Shown here one piece after another: positions 34,927-36,888 of a stretch of DNA of 36,888 bases; position 1 is the stretch's first letter, and every line of letters starts with the position of its first letter. The stretch spans positions 1 through 36,888 of the forward strand of contig CAIXBQ010000103.1 in assembly GCA_903917705.1 (NCBI GenBank). The letters are read 5' to 3'. The position numbers were made by a program, and so were the translations under genes. The stretch is from an uncultured Verrucomicrobia subdivision 3 bacterium. Lineage in GTDB: Bacteria; Verrucomicrobiota; Verrucomicrobiia; Limisphaerales; UBA11358. Under the pieces are notes generated by a model. It searched no databases. It was given only the letters and a program-made list of their open reading frames with translations, and was not told the DNA's origin.

Positions 34927-36806
34927 AAAAGTGGATCCCCATCGTCCTGACCGTCGTGATGGCGCTGTGGTTTTTCGGCAAACTGCAGCCGCCGAAGGAC
35001 AAGGATTTCGCGTTCAGCGAATTTGCGCGGCTGCCCATCACCGCCAACGGCCGCATCGTCCCGCTGGACTCGCTGGCGCGGAACTCGCTGATGGAAATCC
35101 GCGAGAAGCAGACGCTTTATCTTGAACCGTGGAAAGCGTGGTACGAAAAGCAAAAGAAGGTCTCCGCGACCGAGTGGCTGGCGAATGTGATGATGAATCC
35201 CGCCGTGGCCGACGAGTGGCCGGTGTTTCGTCTGGATAATCCCGACTTGATCTCGCTGCTGAAGCTCCCGGACAAGGACGCCGCGAAGAAATCCGACGGC
35301 AAGCATTATTCGTGGAATCAGATCCAGCCGTCGCTGGAGACATTTGACAAGGAAAACGAGCGGGTGCAGAAAAAAGAGGCTTCCGCCCGCACCGCCTACG
35401 AAAACGCCATCGCCAAGCTGCAGCAGCGGCTCACGCGTTACATCCAGTTGAAGAACGCCGTGCAGCCCGCCTCGGCGCAGGACTGGCCGGCGGAGCTGGC
35501 CGCCTTTGAGAAACTGATCCCCGCGGGGGTCGCCGCCGCCCAGGCGCAGTCCGCCGGCCGGGAATTTGACACGAATAATTTCAGCGCCTTCATCGCCAGC
35601 GTGGAACGCTTTCAATACATGGCCAGCCTGGAGCCTCCGCTGATCCTGCCGCCGAACGGCGCGCGGGAATGGCGCCGCATGGGCGACGCTCTGCTGGACG
35701 CCCCGCGGCCGAACGGTGTGGCGATTGACCCGGCCGTCCGCGCCTACGCGAACCTGGCCGGCGCGCTCGCCGGGAACCAGCCGGAAGCCTTCAATGCCGC
35801 CCTGAAAGACCTGCGGTCGCTGCTGGTGCCGGCCCAGTCCAAGGCGCTGGCCAAGGCGCAGGCGGAGGCGTTCTTCAACCAGATGGAGCCGTTTTACAAT
35901 GCCATGGTGATTTACATCCTCGCCGGGCTGCTGGCTTGCTTCTCGTGGTTTAATCTGTCCGAGACCCTGCGGCGCAGCTCGGTGTGGCTCATCGGCCTGG
36001 CGTTTTTGATCCATACGACGGGACTCATTTACCGCATGGTGCTCGAAGGGCGGCCGCCGGTGACGAATCTTTATTCCTCCGCCATCTTCATCGGCTGGGG
36101 CGCGGTGTTGCTGGGCTTGATCCTGGAAAAGTTTTACAAGAACGGCATCGGCTCCGTGGTTTCCTCCGCCATCGGCTTCATCACCCTCATCATCGCGCAT
36201 CACCTCGCGCTGGAAGGCGACACCATGGAAATGATGCGCGCCGTGCTGGATACGAACTTCTGGCTGGCCACCCACGTGGTGACCGTGACCATCGGCTACG
36301 CGAGCACCTATGTGGCGGGTTTCCTGGCGCTGATTTACATTCTCCGCGGCGTGTTCACCCGGACCTTGGACGAAGCCACCGGCAAGGCGCTCGCGCGGAT
36401 GATTTATGGCATCGTCTGCTTCGCGACATTGTTCAGCTTTATCGGGACAGTGCTGGGTGGCATCTGGGCGGACCAGTCCTGGGGCCGCTTCTGGGGTTGG
36501 GACCCCAAGGAGAACGGCGCGCTCATCATCGTCCTGTGGAACGCCCTCATTTTGCATCTGCGCTGGGGCGGCATCATCCGGGAACGCGGCCTGATCAATT
36601 GCGCCATCTTCGGCAACATCGTCACTGCGTGGTCGTGGTTCGGCGTGAATATGCTGGGCATCGGGCTGCACAGTTACGGCTTCACCGAGGCGGCGTTCAA
36701 GTGGCTGGTCTTGTTTGTGGTCAGCCAGCTCGCCTTCATCGCTCTCGGCCTGCTGCCGGCGCGGCTGTGGAAAAGCTTCAAGGCCCGCACCGTCCAATCC
36801 GCGTAG
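34923..36806 (+). CDS. ccsA: CcsA/ResC-like heme handling protein with large N-terminal domain
   Basis: The start at 34923 gives 627 residues, far longer than the about 300-400 of plain CcsA. The first ~340 residues hold one membrane anchor (about 5-22) and a periplasmic domain with a charged coiled-coil segment (around residues 140-190). The C-terminal half has about eight helices and the WWD heme motif WGRFWGWDPKENGAL, with candidate heme-ligand histidines in IAHHLALEG, ATHVVTV and GLHSYGF. CcsA delivers heme for System II cytochrome c synthesis with ResB. The extra domain may be a fused periplasmic partner, as in fused CcsBA, though here ResB is a separate gene just upstream. It is the last gene of the operon before a hairpin. 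Confidence 0.9.
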   Translation: MKKWIPIVLTVVMALWFFGKLQPPKDKDFAFSEFARLPITANGRIVPLDSLARNSLMEIREKQTLYLEPWKAWYEKQKKVSATEWLANVMMNPAVADEWPVFRLDNPDLISLLKLPDKDAAKKSDGKHYSWNQIQPSLETFDKENERVQKKEASARTAYENAIAKLQQRLTRYIQLKNAVQPASAQDWPAELAAFEKLIPAGVAAAQAQSAGREFDTNNFSAFIASVERFQYMASLEPPLILPPNGAREWRRMGDALLDAPRPNGVAIDPAVRAYANLAGALAGNQPEAFNAALKDLRSLLVPAQSKALAKAQAEAFFNQMEPFYNAMVIYILAGLLACFSWFNLSETLRRSSVWLIGLAFLIHTTGLIYRMVLEGRPPVTNLYSSAIFIGWGAVLLGLILEKFYKNGIGSVVSSAIGFITLIIAHHLALEGDTMEMMRAVLDTNFWLATHVVTVTIGYASTYVAGFLALIYILRGVFTRTLDEATGKALARMIYGIVCFATLFSFIGTVLGGIWADQSWGRFWGWDPKENGALIIVLWNALILHLRWGGIIRERGLINCAIFGNIVTAWSWFGVNMLGIGLHSYGFTEAAFKWLVLFVVSQLAFIALGLLPARLWKSFKARTVQSA

Positions 36807-36827
36807 CGGCTTTCGGCAGAAAGCCGC
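36806..36827 (+). terminator. Strong hairpin at the ccsA stop
   Basis: GCGGCTTT and AAAGCCGC form a perfect 8-bp stem with the loop CGGCAG, starting at the last base of the ccsA stop codon. No strong U-run follows, but it sits where transcription of the operon should end. Confidence 0.45.
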
Positions 36828-36879
36828 CAACACCATTTTCAAGTCAACTTGGTTTCAAGTTGGCGGCGCTCTGCCGAGA
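36811..36879. repeat. Large interrupted palindrome at the right end
   Basis: The left arm CGGCAGAAAGCCGCCAAC (36814-36831) pairs with the right arm GTTGGCGGCGCTCTGCCG (36859-36876), with three mismatched bases in the middle of the arms and a few more pairs outside. A second perfect stem, CAACTTG / CAAGTTG with loop GTTT (36845-36862), sits inside and overlaps the right arm. This resembles a REP- or MITE-like dispersed element; only one copy is in the window. Confidence 0.5.
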
Positions 36880-36888
36880 CGTCGCTAC

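Noticed and set aside
34887..36842. A 651-codon minus-strand frame opposite ccsA
   Set aside because: The translation is rich in His, Arg, Gln and Gly without domains, while the plus strand encodes a clear CcsA protein.

Overview
The window is GC-rich bacterial chromosome, densely packed with genes on both strands and with no phage, transposase, CRISPR or tRNA genes. Several features point to the PVC superphylum, most likely Verrucomicrobiota of the Limisphaerales/Pedosphaera type: a Bat-type cluster, two secreted GH35 beta-galactosidases, a Gfo/Idh/MocA oxidoreductase, a DUF4337 protein, a System II cytochrome c assembly pair, a Gram-negative LpxD and a MacAB exporter. This placement rests on gene content as I recall it, not on a marker-gene phylogeny.

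Layout. 1-3166 (minus): batD, a batE-like TPR/SH3 gene and a MoxR ATPase cut by the window edge. 3263-6372 (plus): a GH35 enzyme with a discoidin-like tail, then a DUF4337 membrane protein. 6369-9665 (minus): a two-gene unit of a Gfo/Idh/MocA oxidoreductase and a 713-residue DUF455-ATP-grasp fusion. 9725-10744 (plus): lpxD, back to back with that unit through overlapping promoters. 10890-15519 (plus): a soluble PAS histidine kinase, an NtrC-class sigma54 activator and a multi-pass GT-C-like membrane protein. 15531-19903 (minus): macA, macB-type ATPase, macB-type permease, then Sua5/TsaC. 20021-21055 (plus): trpD. 21058-21756 (minus): a Sel1-repeat protein. 21909-27855 (plus): a second GH35 enzyme of a different subtype, purD, an AMP-forming acyl-CoA synthetase and a small exported S41-like protein. 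28009-32399 (plus): a three-domain phosphatase-RpiB-GlyA fusion, a small conserved protein and rho. 32517-36806 (plus): a duplicated-domain lipoprotein overlapping resB and ccsA. The right end carries a large palindrome that may be a dispersed repeat.

Working together. The first segment looks like envelope/stress chaperone machinery (MoxR-Bat). The GH35 enzymes suggest growth on plant or algal galactosides. The histidine kinase, sigma54 activator and GT-C protein look like one transcription unit. The last unit assembles c-type cytochromes.

The most unusual findings are the single ORF at 28009-30186, which joins a low-molecular-weight phosphatase, ribose-5-phosphate isomerase B and serine hydroxymethyltransferase in the relative order ywlE, rpiB, glyA known from Bacillus subtilis, and the DUF455-ATP-grasp fusion paired with an oxidoreductase.
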